A stretch of DNA of 64,000 bases from assembly GCF_030272615.1 (NCBI RefSeq), contig NC_081414.1:310943664-311007663 (forward strand), written 5' to 3'. Shown here piece by piece: positions 11,080-23,930 of this stretch. The DNA is from Cryptomeria japonica (Eukaryota; Streptophyta; Pinopsida; Cupressales; Cupressaceae). The translations under genes and the position numbers were made by a program. Position 1 is the stretch's first letter. Every line of letters begins with the position of its first letter. The notes below the pieces were generated by a model. It ran no database searches. It was not told where the DNA came from and worked only from the letters and a program-made list of their open reading frames with translations.

Positions 11080-12265
11080 TAGTAGATTTCAAAATGTCGG
11101 GGTTCTAGAGTCAAAAGAATTTTATAAAAACTTGTCTCGAGATCCTAGAATCTTGAATTCCTGGAATGGAAGGCATGAAAACTTGATATTTCAGGATCTC
11201 AGGATCCTAGAATGTCAATGCAAAGGATCAATAAAGGCATCTCACAAGATTATACTTTGGAATCCCGAGGACTCAGGGTTCTGAGGTTTTGAAAGGATCC
11301 GCTCAAAACACACTTCGAGGTTCTGGAAAATCGGGGTTCCAAGTGCAAACAACTGCATACCACAATGCACTTTAGGATCCCAAGAATTCGAGGTTCTAGA
11401 GTGTTGAAACTACAAAGCGAACTTCAAGGGCAATACTTTGAGATCCCGGGATTCTGAAATGCTAAAACTTAAAAAAAAAGGAACCATACTAAGGGCATTT
11501 TGAGATCCTGGGACATGGGGTTCTGAAGTGAAAAAGGTCATGAATGAAGATTCATTTTAGGATCTCAGGGTCTTGAAGGGCATCATCCAAAAACCAAGAC
11601 AAGATCTAGGATTTTAGGAACCCAAGATCCCAAAATAGCATGTAAGAAAAATTAGCCAAATCATTTAGTGCACGAAAATCAACAAAAGGCTAAAACTTGT
11701 CGAAATGACTTATTAAAAATGAGAAAACCCTAAACCTAAACCAAAAGTGAGGAAAAGAAGAAAATACTAATCTAAAACACAAGGCATGAAGAAAAACCTA
11801 CCTCAATATGGAGGAAGAAAGCATCAAAGTGCCCCAAGCAACTCACCTAGATCGCTAGGGGTACAAAGCTCTCAAATGGATAAGGTGCACAGAATGAGCA
11901 AAAAATGAGCAAGGCGAGGGTACTTATACCCCTTGGCGACTACGCTAATCAAGGAACAACACCACTTCAGGGTTTCAGGATCCCAGAGTTTCAGGGTGTG
12001 AGAGCAACTGACCTTGGGAATTTGGAGTTTCAAAACTCCGAAAGGAAGACAAACAAAACAAGGAGAACCCGAGATCTTGTGATTTCGAGGTTCCAACAAT
12101 GAAAGAGACAAGAGGGCTTGGGAACTTGGAAACCCAAGACTCCAAAGTCCTCACAAAAAGGACTAAAGACAAAACACATAACGGACTTTGGGATCCTGAG
12201 ATTTTGGGATTCTGAGGTCCATGACGTGCAAACAAAATGGGGGAACTTTAGGATTTCAGGATCCT
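11080..12265. repeat. Degenerate GATCC-rich minisatellite
   Basis: Short variants of AGGATCCCAGAATTCTGAGG recur roughly every 60-100 bases, separated by A-rich spacers: for example near 11190, 11262, 11365, 11437, 11505, 11560, 11610, 11970, 12185 and 12255. Apparent ORFs on both strands here (up to 125 codons) read out the repeat as P/E/S-rich peptides and are not credible genes. A shorter block of the same family lies at 27625-27870. Confidence 0.8.
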
Positions 12266-12790
12266 CAGAATATTCGCCAATGGCAAATTTTTCATGTTGG
12301 CCATGTCGGAAATGGCGAATATTTTGTACCAACTGGGGGGGCCACGTCACTAGAACATTATCAATTTCCGTCAAAGTCACGGCCCGATCGCCATATGTTT
12401 TATGCAATTAAATGTTTCTATGCAACGATTTCGCCAATACAATATATGGTGGACACACGATAAATTTAATTGTTTCGCCTACACTCTCTGAGGTTTCCTT
12501 AATAGATGACCTTAATTCGCCTATAGGCATGTGAAGATTTGTTAGCCAGGGGGACCCAATTCGCCCGACATCTTGCCGACGCGTGTCTCCATTCACCCCA
12601 ACTTTTGCCAACTATATTGTATTCGCCTATTATTTGGACGACCTATAATCACCTCGAAAATTACATAAGTCATATTCGGATGACCTATAATCACCTCAAA
12701 AATTACATAAGTCGTGTTATAGTTACGTGAGATTTGCCAAATATTTTTATACCATATAAAATTCCCGCGGAATTCGCCATATAAGGATTG
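12266..12790 (+). repeat. ATTCGCC motif cluster upstream of hAT gene 1
   Basis: ATTCGCC or TTCGCC occurs near 12273, 12430, 12474, 12516, 12561, 12621 and 12770, and in inverse as GGCGAAT at 12314-12320. AATATTCGCCA (12269-12279) and its complement (12313-12323) could pair as a hairpin. The same motif cluster precedes hAT gene 2 (56150-56510) and appears alone at 27285-27615. In hAT elements such sub-terminal repeats are typically transposase-binding sites; that role here is inference. Confidence 0.6.
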
Positions 12791-12943
12791 GTATAAAATT
12801 TAAATACATGCAAAGATCAGATCTATCTCAACACAATCTGGTGGGTTCTAGGCTCTGAATTCTGATCAATAGAAAAGTTTCAGATCAAGGAAAATCATTG
12901 TTGTTGACTGCATTGGCGACTGCTAGTGACCTAAAGCCTAAAG

Positions 12944-13026
12944 GTGAGTGATCATATTTTTGAAGTGGTATATTATACATTATAGTCTATTATTGCTTCT
13001 TCAACAAATTGATATTTTTTTGGCAG
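12944..13026 (+). other. Probable 5'-leader intron of hAT gene 1
   Basis: AAAG|GTGAGTGATCAT at the left and a T-rich tract ending in TTTTTGGCAG at the right make a good 83-base intron, 17 bases before the ATG. hAT gene 2 has the near-identical donor AAAG|GTGAGTAATCAT at 56799, so the intron predates the divergence of the copies. Confidence 0.6.
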
Positions 13027-13043
13027 CCTTTATTTCGTTGGAG

Positions 13044-15746
13044 ATGTCGAACAGGAAGAGGGGTAGGAAACCTGAATGTGGGGAAGGCCAGGAGAGGCCA
13101 ACAAAAAGAAGTTAATTGTCTTCGTACTTTGGCATTGGAAAAGATTGTGGTGAAAATTAGGAAGGTACATCATCACAAGTACAAGTACAAAATTTGCCAC
13201 CTACACCGCATGTTGAAGACGACAGCGAACCTGATATCTTAGATCGGGATGATCTTGAAGAAGATTATCTGGTAGATACCCAAGTTAGCCGGAATGATAT
13301 AATTGACTTGGGTGATAATGCCATTGATGATAATGCACGGAAGGTGAAAAGAAAAGCCATATCAAAAAAGGGTGAACCATAATAAAAAAAGGATCAGGAG
13401 TGGGATATGTCAGCGAGGAATTTTCAAATTAATTGGGCATCAAAGTATCCATTCATTGAACCAGTGGAGAATCCAATTGAAGGCGTACCTCCAATAGAAT
13501 GTAGGTGTAAGATTTGCACTTGGAAACATAACAAGGAAATTAGGTTGCAGCTAAAATTTGACACCATAGAAAAGCTTATGGGTAAAGTTTATGAAAAACA
13601 AATGATAGACGGGGTTGAAAAATCAGTGATAAGATGGAAAACAAAGGAGGAATGTAAGCATGTGAGGAATGCCGAAGAGTATTATTTTCATGAGAAATTA
13701 CAGACGAAGCCTGCTGAAGTTAAAGGTTCTATTGAAATTGTTTTTGGAAAAGCAATGCAAATAGAACATTTGGGAAAAGCTGTTCAGTTAAGCGATGTTT
13801 TTCATATTTTGAGAAAAGGGCTTGCTATGACAGATTTCCCATCAATTAGTGGTTTATTACACTTTTTGAAAGTTCCTAACTATCCTAATAGACACTGGTC
13901 AGTAAATAGTGGATGGGAATGGGCAAGTTGTCTTGCCGAGGTTGAAAAAGATGTACAGGAAAAAATTAGAGAGTCAAACTTCATTGCATTTTCTTTAGAC
14001 GAAGTTACGGCAGTAGACAATACTTCAAGGGTATGCATGCATGTTTATACTATAGAGAATCATACCTACCAACCTCATCTACTATCTATTGCTAAAATGA
14101 AGGAGAGTATGACAACGGAAAATTTATTTCAACTAGTAAAGAGAAGTTTAATTGAATATGGAGGTATGGATGACATGACAGTAGCCAAAAAATTGGTTTG
14201 TGTTGGAGCAAATGGAGCTTCAGTAATGCAAGGTCACAAGAATGATCTTTGCACAAAGATTGAAACTTCATTTGCACCGTACATTACTGCAATTCACTGC
14301 ATGGCTCACAGAATGAATCTAGCTTTTGGAATTGTGAGCAAGTTTGCTTCGGTTAAAAAAATTGAAATTTGAATCAAAGAGCTCTACTCACACTTCTGTC
14401 GAAGTCCCAAATGATTTATGGAATTTCAACACTTTGCTGATGGATTAACTGATGGGAACAAGCTTCTCAAGGATAATGATACCAAATGGATCTCTTTAGA
14501 TGGTCCAGCGCATCAAGTGTTTTTAGATTATCCATCCTTGATTGGACTATTTCACACAACTCACGACGAATTAGATCAACCGAAATTTCCTGAACTTCTT
14601 GGCAGGTTAAGTAATTTAGAGACACTCTTAACTTTAGCATCTCTTCTGCCCATGCTAGAGGAAATGATGAATATTATGAAGGCTGCTCAAAAAAGAGCTC
14701 TATATATTGCAGAACATGCTACGCTGCGTAAGATGACATGCATGACCCTCAAAAATCTCTATCGAAATCAACCAACACTATCTGATGAAAAATTTGTTAA
14801 CTGGCGGACATTCACAGATTTGAACAATCCTGACAAATTTTTACAAATCGATGCAGATGGGGAGGTATGTGCCAATGTATGGGGAGTTGAGATACCAATG
14901 GACTTCTATGCCACGGTTGACCCTAAGGAACTAGGAAAGCGCCCCAGGAAGAAACTAGCAAGAGTTACAAATGAAGATTTCGACAAGATTGTTGAGACTG
15001 TAACTACTTCTGTGAAGAAAATTGCATATGATCTTTCCTCACAAATTAGAAGCAAATTCCCTCCTGACAACCTACTTGAAGCCATGTCTATTGTGTTTTC
15101 TCATTATTGGAGCCTCAACAGTGCATCTGATTTTCGAAGTAAGCTACTGACTTTGATAAAACAATTTTGCATATCCAGAGAATTGAATGGAGTAACTATA
15201 AATGGAATATTAGATGAAACTCATCTTCGAGAGCAATCATCTCATTTTGCATACACTATGAAAGAACAATATGCCAAAATGGAGAACCCCCACGAAGAGG
15301 GATCAGTAACAAGGCTTTGGAAATATATAGCTGAGAACGCAACCTTGCGTGATTCAATGCCAAAATATGTGAAGATTGCTGATTTATGTCTTACCATGAT
15401 ATTGGGTTCAATGGAAGCTGAGAGAGTTTTCATTGCTTTGGGGTTTCTAAAATCAAAGCTAAGAAACAAACTAGACAAAAATTTGGAAAATTGCTTGAGG
15501 CTCTATACATCTAGGTATGATGTCCACACTTTTCCTTACGATAGGGCACTGCAAATCTGGAGGTCCAAATGTGAAAGAAGAGGTTTGGGAAACACTTCAA
15601 ACCAAAGTGCCAGTGGGACTACTGGACCTACTGGTAGCATTGAGATGTAGTTTAGCGAATATATGCAGACTCAGACTCAGAGTGAAGAAACCACAGACGA
15701 GAATCAAGAAAGCACTGAATTTGATGAGGATGAATGGCAACTGTAA
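13044..15746 (+). pseudogene. hAT-superfamily transposase, copy 1 (one frame, seven stops)
   Basis: A 901-codon frame from the ATG after the leader intron to TAA, with no frameshift. Stops lie at 13113, about 13158, 13380, 13383, 14370, about 14415 and 15648. Order: basic then acidic N-terminus; a C-x-I-C-x-W zinc-finger-like block near 13500 (CRCKICTWKH); the RNase-H-like catalytic region with first Asp at residue 319 (FSLDE), second site GANGASVM at residue 390 where Asp has become Asn, and IHCMAH near 419; then the C-terminal hAT dimerisation region with the catalytic-type Glu near 791-793 and LKSKLRNKLDKN. It would cut and paste its own element; the D to N change and the stops rule this out now. 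It resembles the KIAA1586/ZNF862-like branch of hAT proteins, a class assignment from memory of the layout. Confidence 0.85.
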
Positions 15747-16816
15747 GAGATTGGTATTTATTAATCTTATTACTGTATCTCATCATTCATATTACAAAAG
15801 CATATTATATTTTGCAATTAGAATTTAATATTGATTTGTAATTGTATTTTTCAACTTTCTATTTCTAGATTTAAAATAGCATAATAAAAAAAAACTATAA
15901 TGTGTTTATTGATACAAAGATGTTTATTGTTTATTTATACATGTTTGAGTCTCAAATCTGTGTGATACATTTCAAAACCATATGATACAATTCAATCAAT
16001 AGTAATACACATGTCGAGAAATTAGATTTTCATTAATTCTTTCAAAATATAGCCATATGATACAATTCATTCAATAGTAATACACCAATCTGTTTGATTC
16101 TCCATGCCAATTGCAAAAGTGAATACAAAGTTTCAGAACCCTTTGCAAATGACCATGAATTCCCTTTTATAGAAACAAGAGAGCAACAACAACTCCTGTG
16201 TGATTCTCCAATGTCCATGCAAAAGTGAATACAAAGTTTCAGAACCCTTTGCAAAATTGCAATTGACCCTGAATTCCCTTTTATAGAAACAAGGGAGCAA
16301 CAACAGCTTCAGGTTGAATTGCAAGTTTGCAACATGTGAACACTGAACATCAAAATCACAAACTCAGCACAGATTTATATGGCCATCACAGGCCGTATTA
16401 GCAATTCAACATCTGCTACATGTTTAATGTCTCTTGTTCAAAAAACAAAGTTCAAAATTAAATATTAATTCACGCCATGACAAATTAAACACAGATAATA
16501 GTAGTGCCTAAAACCTACTAATCAGAAATAGAGAAATGCATAAATGTTAAAGCAAGGGAGAATTTGAGAATACAAATTTACTGGCTGAAGTTTTGCACTG
16601 TGCATCATAGATTCATAGGCTGGATTAGCAAAATAGCAATAGCGAGTGCTATTTTTTCCTATTCATAAAATAGATTCATAGGCTGGATTAGCAAAATAGC
16701 AATAGAGAGTGCATCATAGATTCATAGGCTGGATTAGCAAAATAGCAAACAGAAAAAACATAAAACCTTGAAATTAAGAATAAAAGAAGAAAATTGTGCA
16801 ATACATACTATGATTC
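15747..16816. repeat. Convergent intergenic region with two short tandem repeats
   Basis: AT-rich DNA between the stop of hAT gene 1 and the stop of the minus-strand partner gene. At about 16090-16312 a 107-base unit is duplicated (core around GCAAAAGTGAATACAAAG). At 16607-16748 a 33-base unit containing ATTCATAGGCTGGATTAG occurs three times. No gene seen. Confidence 0.8.
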
Positions 16817-19800
16817 TTAAGAATTCTGTGCCAGTTTTTGTAGGGTGCTCCACTCTTCATCTGATGGAAGGTCAATATTCTGTAAACTATGGAAAGTCAG
16901 CTCTAACTTCGTCAACATTCCATATTTAGAAGATTTACTTGACATCACTATTTCATCCAATACCGAATTTAGAGTTGTAAATGGTTGGATGAATTCCATA
17001 AAGCTTTTGGGAGTTGTGTCCTTTGGAAGCAAGTCTAAATCAGACTTCATTTTTATCTCCATGCTTTTTTTGTAAGCTTTTTCTCCAATGAATTTATTTG
17101 ATGTGTCAACAGGCTTAGGCAAACCAAGTTTAATCAAATTATTTTTCTTTTCTTGCAGCTTCACTATCTTTTTTCCACAACTTTCCATAACTTCTGATGT
17201 TTCCTTTAGCTTTTGGAATTTTTGAATGATAGACGATGGCTTAACTGTGGCATCAATGTGGCTCTTAATTCCCTTGGATGCCAAGTAGCTGTCATTGGAA
17301 CTGTAGACTACTTTCAAAATATTTTTTGCCATTTCCTCTTTTGAATAAACATGTATGCTCTTCTCATAGCGCCCTTTGATTTTTATAAAAAATAGACTCA
17401 TACTTTCAGTCAATTGAAACCATTCACACAACTTCTCACTCCTCTGCATTATTTGCCGCCAAATGTTTTCTTGTATATACTTCATTGTATTTTTCATATT
17501 ATCTTTCAATCTATCCTCCAAAGTTTTTATTTTATCATTTGCATTGTGCCGGTCTTCTTTCATTTGTGCACATTTTTTTCTTTCTTCCTCTACTTCCTCT
17601 TGCAAATGTTTTTCTTTTTCCTTCCCATTATCCAATAGGTCCTGTAATTTTCTCATTTCGGCGGCAGTAGACTCATAACTTTTGTATAATTTTTGAAAAC
17701 TGCCTTTTTCCTCAACAATTTTTTTACTGCTTTTAGCTAGTTTTTCTGTCACGTCCTTCAATTTTGCATCCTTCTTCTCCTGCTCTGCAATTTCTACTGT
17801 AGAGCCTGAATTTTTTATCCTTTTCTGTAAATCATTGCACTTGCTATCTGCTGCTTTCCTCCTTGATTTTTCATTTTCTAGGTCTACTTGTAACTTTTCT
17901 ATTTGTTTCTCCAGTTTATTTTTTCTCCCACCTTTAGTAGCGAAGTGTAGATCACTTCGTTAGTCCTTTTTTACACACTAATTTTGTCCACATTATGTAC
18001 TTTGGAAAAATCTATTTGGAGGGTGCTAACTTGAAATTGAGAGGGATCTATCTGACTGTGTGGTGGATTTTTATCTTTAGATGGGGTTGGGGGCATAACA
18101 ACCATGAACTCCATCATATATTTCTGTGGTTCATATGTTGGAAATACCCCGTTCCTTGTAGGCTGTTTGTTTACAACTTCAAACACAAAAATCCTATGAA
18201 ATGATTTCTTTTTTTCTTTATTTGCTTTTGTTGTGTGTTCATATTTTTCATAGTAATCATGAAATTGAAAATTTGGGCTTGCTGAAGCAATTGAATGTTT
18301 GAAAGGTGACATAGGAATAACATAGGCTCTAGTTCCACTTATTCCTGTGGTTTTAACTAATGCTTGACCAGGATTACCAACAACAATTCCTGATGCTGTC
18401 CCACTCCCACTGACACTTTCATGTGTAGTTTTCATAGTCTTTTGAGGTGTGTGATCTGAAGCTGTAAATGATTGATTTATAGTGTTAGTGGCACTTGATA
18501 TAGGATTCTCAATACTATGAGATTGAGTATCTATCTCTAGTGGCCTCTTGCAAGAGATATTTTGTTGTTGCCCCTGTCCAACACCAAGACAACTAGTATT
18601 AGTAGTAGTACCCATGCCAACATCACCAATCACATTGACAGTTGACTGAACAATAATAGGAATACTATCCCCAAATTCCCCACCAGTGGCAGTGGCACTT
18701 GATTCACCACCAATGGGAATACCATGATGTGGTGGTGGTTATGGATTTGAACCAGAAACAAATGTAGGTGGATTCTAAGGGTAATGAGTAGTACCTATTG
18801 GTGATGAATTTGAAGAATCAACTCTAATGACTGGTTTATAAGGACCTTTTGATTTTGACCCTGATGGAATTTGTACTTGAAGTGGATACCAAATGCCCTC
18901 TCCTCTGGGACCTACACCACCACCTTCAAATCCCATTTTTTCCACAATGCTTTCCCCTTTGCTATATTTGTCTTTCATTGCGTCATGGACTACACCTAAT
19001 ATTTTAGGGATTGTAGTAGTTGTTTGAGTGGGCTCAACCTCTAGCTCATACTAATCAATATCTTCACTCCTATCATATGATGTTGTGGGATGCTCCATAT
19101 TCCACAATTTTCTAAAATATGCATCCTCGTCGATGCTCTCAAATTCTGCACTTGTCTTTGGTTCACCGAGATTCCTCCTCATAGTCCAAAAATCATTTAT
19201 TTTGGTTTGAGTCCAATAATTCTCTTTACATTCGTGTTTGGGAATAGTTTTCTTAGATGGATTAGCAAATTTTAGGTAGAAATTATAGGACCTGCTATTT
19301 TGGATGCCCTGGCCCTCCTCTGTTGTCCTCTTTGTGTGCAATGCCATAATTTGTGATGAAATTTCTTCTATTGAAATGTTATTGTCAATTGCAATTTTCT
19401 CCATCTCTTTTTTAACCTCATCCCAAGAGTCCTTATTTCTAAGCTTTTCTAGCAATGGTTTACTTTCATGTTGACATAACGCTGAAGAGTTCTCATTTTT
19501 CTTAAGCCGTGCTTAAACTACACCGATTGGATCATACTACCAGAGACCCTCATCACCAAAGTTAAAAACTGTCAAAAAATCATGTGCCACATTGAATGCT
19601 TTTCTCTCAAATGTGAACCCTCCACATGAGAAAGGCAAGGAAGGAAATATGCTCTTCTTTTGCTGACCATGGAAGTACCTATATGTGCTCTCCAATTGCC
19701 ATACATACTCTAATGCAAATACCTTCTCTGTCACATATTTTGGAAGTCTGTATGGTTTTACCGCCGATCCGTAAAACCTTAACACAGTGAATTCTTCCAT

Positions 19801-20913
19801 GAAGAACCAGTTAGCCAATTCTATTTGACTTCCGAGTTGATTGCAATCTCTACAAGACACAGGCAACCTAGGCATTAGAGTGCTTGTAATTTCATTATAC
19901 ATTGGTGCCAAAAAGAAGTCCACAAAATGGTTGTAGTTCTTTTTGTTATCATGCATCCTTATCTTTAGGGCCCAATCATATATTGGACACTCTGTTCTCT
20001 TCCCAGTCTTCTCATCAATCTTATAGCTCACAATTTGAAGCTTGTTGGTCTTGAATATTGCATGATACTTGGATAGAGGGAGATAGCACAAGTAGGATGA
20101 GAACCTAAATGTCTTAAATGTCTTACAGGAACCTTTTTTGATCATTAGTAATTGTTTTTGCATGGATTTTACAATCTGCTCAATAAAATTATATCTTACT
20201 GGCTGAACTACACAATGGATATTATAAATCATTTCAAGAAGGCTTGCACCCACTTCCCTATCATTTTCCAATCCCAGGAAAAATGACAGCAAGGAAATAC
20301 TATACCCAACCCATGGAACAAAAATGTTAGAATCATAAGGAGGCTTATGATTCTGATCCAACACAATACCAATACCACTACCACTCTTTATTAGAGCTTT
20401 GACAAATGAATCTATGCGACTTGGATCGAGACTCTCATAATTCCCTGCTAGCTTTTCAAGATCAATTTGGACGTTTGAGTTTTGGGCTTCAAATCCTAGG
20501 TTCAACAAACGAGCAAATTCTCCCTCATTTATGGATAGAATTTCCTCTTTTGTATTTTTATTGACAATTGCTTTTTTATCTTCATCATAATTTTTGGCGC
20601 AGACCATGACAAAATTAGGGCAAGGGAATACTTCAGGAAACACCATGCTTCCCAATCCAACATCCCACGATGCGATTTTATTTGTTTTTTGTTGTAACAT
20701 TAGGTTGAAAACAATAAATTTTGCCCTGGATGCATCTCCCACCTTACTAGACAATGCATATCTAATATCTATGATACACTTTTCGCCATGGATAGCAGGG
20801 TCATAAATATCATGGTATTCATCAGTGAAACCTAGTGTTTTAACCAGTTTAGTTAGGTACATTTTGTTTTTCACTTGGCTTCTTGTTGAACAACTGCTTC
20901 CCATTTTCCCCAT
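16817..20913 (-). pseudogene. Partner-family protein, copy 1 (about 1,360 codons, few lesions)
   Basis: Starts at the ATG complementary to 20911-20913. One frame holds from there to about 17971 with stops near 19535, 19500, 19050, 18775 and 18725; a frameshift near 17930 then leads into a 314-codon open tail. The first 460 residues are globular: FPEVFPCPNFVMVCAKNYDE, an LSINEGEFARLLNLGF segment, FVPWVGYSISLLSFFLGLEN, EEFTVLRFYGSAVKPYRLPK and FALEYVWQLE. The middle is low-complexity, rich in S, T, P and G. The C-terminal 400 residues begin as a strong coiled coil (K/E-rich heptads, 17400-17930). It converges on hAT gene 1. I do not recognise the family; the blocks recur at 62392-64000 and 8690-11062. 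It could be an element-encoded accessory protein or a captured host gene. Confidence 0.7.
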
Positions 20914-21372
20914 CACTATTATTGTTAATAATTCAAAATAATGCTAGATGAAAACCTGAAAATGCTAACCCTCAAATTGTACCACGAGATTACCAAAAGC
21001 AAAAAAGGCAGGATGTAGGTGTTCTAGATTTTACCTGGAAATTGGAATTTCTATTTCACTAGATTGGCGTAGACAGTCTCTGTTGCAACTTGCATTCCTC
21101 AATCTAGTAGCTATTTCTGAATCTCCCTTGATTTACAGGTTTGTCCATGAAATAAAAGACAATTATGATTTACGAGTCTCTTATTTTGAAAAATCTGAAA
21201 AGTAGAAAAGTAAAACCTAAAGGGCAAAATATCTAGAATCATGTTGTAATTTTATTAATTACTATTAATAACTATTCGATGCCGAAGGACAAAGCATTCA
21301 TTACTTCAGTATAAATTCCGAGGACATTATGAATCATGTTGTATAAATTCTAAGGACATTAAATGTAATAGG
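20914..21372 (-). promoter_or_regulatory. Upstream region of the partner gene, with a possible leader intron
   Basis: On the minus strand TTTCCAG|GTAAAATCTAG (donor near 21035) and TTAGCATTTTCAG (acceptor near 20962) would frame a leader intron of about 75 bases, echoing the leader introns of the hAT genes. No convincing TATA box stands out. The rest is AT-rich without coding signal. Confidence 0.35.
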
Positions 21373-23930
21373 TTCAATTCCGGGTGGAGTTCTCCCAAAT
21401 GTGTTCACTTCCCACATTCGGGGTGAAATCCACCCTAAGCCATTGATCTTTGCTCATCCAATGGACGAGGGACCCCAAGGTACCTGTTGTGATTTTACGG
21501 GTCTATTTTTCAAGTCTGTTTAATAATTTTAAACTTTTGCCCGAAAAAGTGCTTTATAGACTTAATTATATTTAATTAAATTTAAAACGTTTCAATTCCG
21601 GGCAAATTTCTCCCAAATGTGTTCACTTCCCACATTCGGGCCGAAATCCACCCTAAGTCGTTGATCTTTGTTCATCCAACGGACGATGGTACCTGTAGAC
21701 GTATAAAAATGACCATATTCCTAAATGAATATTTTATGTTCATTTCTCTATTTGATTAAATCCAATTTAATTAAATTACCCACATTCCTCTATTTAATTA
21801 AGTAAATTACTCAATTTATTTAAATTAAATTCACTATACCCATTTAATGAATAAATCATTTTATTCAATAAAACCCCCCTATCCACTTTTAATTAAATTC
21901 AAATTTAATTAAATAGTTATCCTAAATTGAATAAATCTAATTTATTTAATTACAACCAAATTGAATGAAATACTTTATTTCAATTAAATCCTATTATCCC
22001 TCCATCCACTTGCAAAATCCTAAACCCCTTTCTAATCCCTTCTAGAATCTTCTAATCGCTTCTAATTAACCTAACCCCTCCTCTAAACTTTGTCACATTC
22101 CTAAGCAAAGGGAAGTCACTTCTCAAAACCTCAAAGTCTTTGATAACCATTAAAGGCTTTCAACCTTCAACCACTTAATTCCTCAAAGTCTTTGATAACC
22201 ATTAAAGGCTTCCAACTTTCAACCACTTAATCCCCCAAAGTCTCCAATAACCATTAATGGTTAACTCAAACCCTCCTACATGGTTAAAACATTTGTTTTG
22301 ACTCAACCTTCATCCAACCCAAGGGTCTCATCAGGCCTTTAATGCTTTGACCATGATTATCTCTTAATCATTTGCACAAAGGTTTATCCTTGGATTAACT
22401 CTTAATCCAGTGGGTAATCCTAACTTAAGCTTGACCCTTACCCTCTAGATAACCATAAGGTCTTCTTAGGCATTTAATGTCTCCAACCCCTTCTCTCAAC
22501 CCAATCTTATGTTGACACTTGTCACCATTTCATCGGTGCAAATTGCAAACATGGATCCCCAACTTTCAAATTCAACCCTTGATCAACTCTTTCAATCCTG
22601 ACCATCCATTGCCCTGTTTTTGCTATAAATAAAGCTCTCATTCCTCCATTTTCAACAATCATCCTCCAAATTTGTAGTATCACACTTATGTTCAAATACA
22701 TTCAAGCTTTCATATCATTTTTATGCTCATCATTTAGCCTCTTTTAAATCAGGAACTAGTCTAAATATGCATGTTTAGAATAATTTCTTTATCATTTTAG
22801 CTCAATCATAGACTAATATATCATGTTAGGATAGTATTCATACTAACCTTGTCATCTTATAATCTAGTTTATTGCATTTCTAAAATCATGCATAGTTTAG
22901 AATGCATCTCATACTAAAATCAATCAAAACATCCCTCGTTCTTGCATTTGCCATCCCTAAACCATTTTGCTTAGTGATCTAAGAGCAAAAACATTGGTTT
23001 GAGGGACATTGTAAGATAGAGAACCATGGGACCCACCTTGGGAAGTTGAGTAATACTTTGTTACTACATAGCTTGCATCAAGAAGTCCTGTGTGTGTGTG
23101 TGGACAAGTATTTAGCAATATTTTCACATATTGAGTTTTATCAGCCCACTTTTCCCGCATACAGTACCTGTTGTCAATTGTTGTGGGTCCCATGACTTCT
23201 ACCAGTTTTTGAGAACGTCACCATACTCGTGTCACTTTTCTAGGAAAAGTTCTCAGAAAGTTGTTCACTTCCCACATTCGCCCTAAAATCTACCCTAAGT
23301 CGTTGATCTTTATTCATCCAACGGTCGATGGTACCTATTTTCAGATGTAGTGGGTCCCACGACTTCTGCCATTTTTCTGGCATGTCACCATACTCAGACA
23401 CGTGTCACTTTTCAGGTTTGATTTTTAAGTTTATTTAGTCATTTTAAACCTCCGCCCGAAAAAAAGCTTTACAGACTTAATTATATTTAATTAAATTTAA
23501 ATTGTCCAATTCCGGGTGAAGTTCTCAGAAAGGTGTTCACTTCCCACATTCAGGCCAAAATCCACCCTAAGCCGTTGATCTTTGTTCATCCAATGGTCAT
23601 CGGGTCGATGGTACCTGTTTTCAGATGAAGTGGGTCCCACGACTTTTGCCATTTTTCTGGCACGTCACCATACTCGTGTCACTTTTCGGGTCTGTTTTTA
23701 AAGTCTATTTAATCATTTTAAAATTCCGTTTGAAAAAGAGATTTATAGTCTATAGACTATAGACCTAATTATATTTAATTAAATTTACAATGTTCACTTC
23801 CGGGTGAAGTTCTCACAAATGTGTTCAATACTCACATTTGGGCCGAAATCCACCCTAAGCCATTGATCTTTGCTCATCCGACAGACGATGATACCTGTTG
23901 AGAACTTGAGTGTTGTCAGATGTCGTTGGT
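21373..23930 (+). repeat. TCCGGG tandem array, units of about 210-280 bp, split by a solo LTR
   Basis: A unit with the ordered words TTCAATTCCGGG, GTGTTCACTTCCCACATTC, CCACCCTAAGCCGTTGATC, CATCCAACGG and GATGGTACCTG recurs from 21373, 21590, 23245, 23505 and 23788. The unit also holds GTGGGTCCCACGACTT and CACCATACTCGTGTCACTTTT. The insertion 21694-23163 sits exactly within the GTACC of one unit. A diverged unit lies at 26995-27130. It may be a satellite or the sub-terminal part of a large element; no coding is present. Confidence 0.8.
21694..23163 (+). mobile_element. Solo LTR (1,470 bp), target duplication GTACC
   Basis: Starts TGTAGACGTATAAAAATG and ends CCCGCATACA, with GTACC at 21689-21693 and 23164-23168. 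A TATA box (GCTATAAATAAAGC near 22624) suits the plus orientation. It is unlike the CCCCCCTCTCAGT LTR group elsewhere in the window, so it comes from another family. The microsatellite (TG)n near 23090 lies inside it. Confidence 0.88.

Noticed and set aside
11872-12463. Several overlapping ORFs of 65-125 codons on both strands
   Set aside because: They read through the GATCC minisatellite and give the same P/E/S-rich words in different frames; no protein-like block structure.
17414-17678. Plus-strand ORFs rich in Phe, Leu and Cys
   Set aside because: They are the antisense shadow of the Lys/Glu coiled coil of the minus-strand partner gene.
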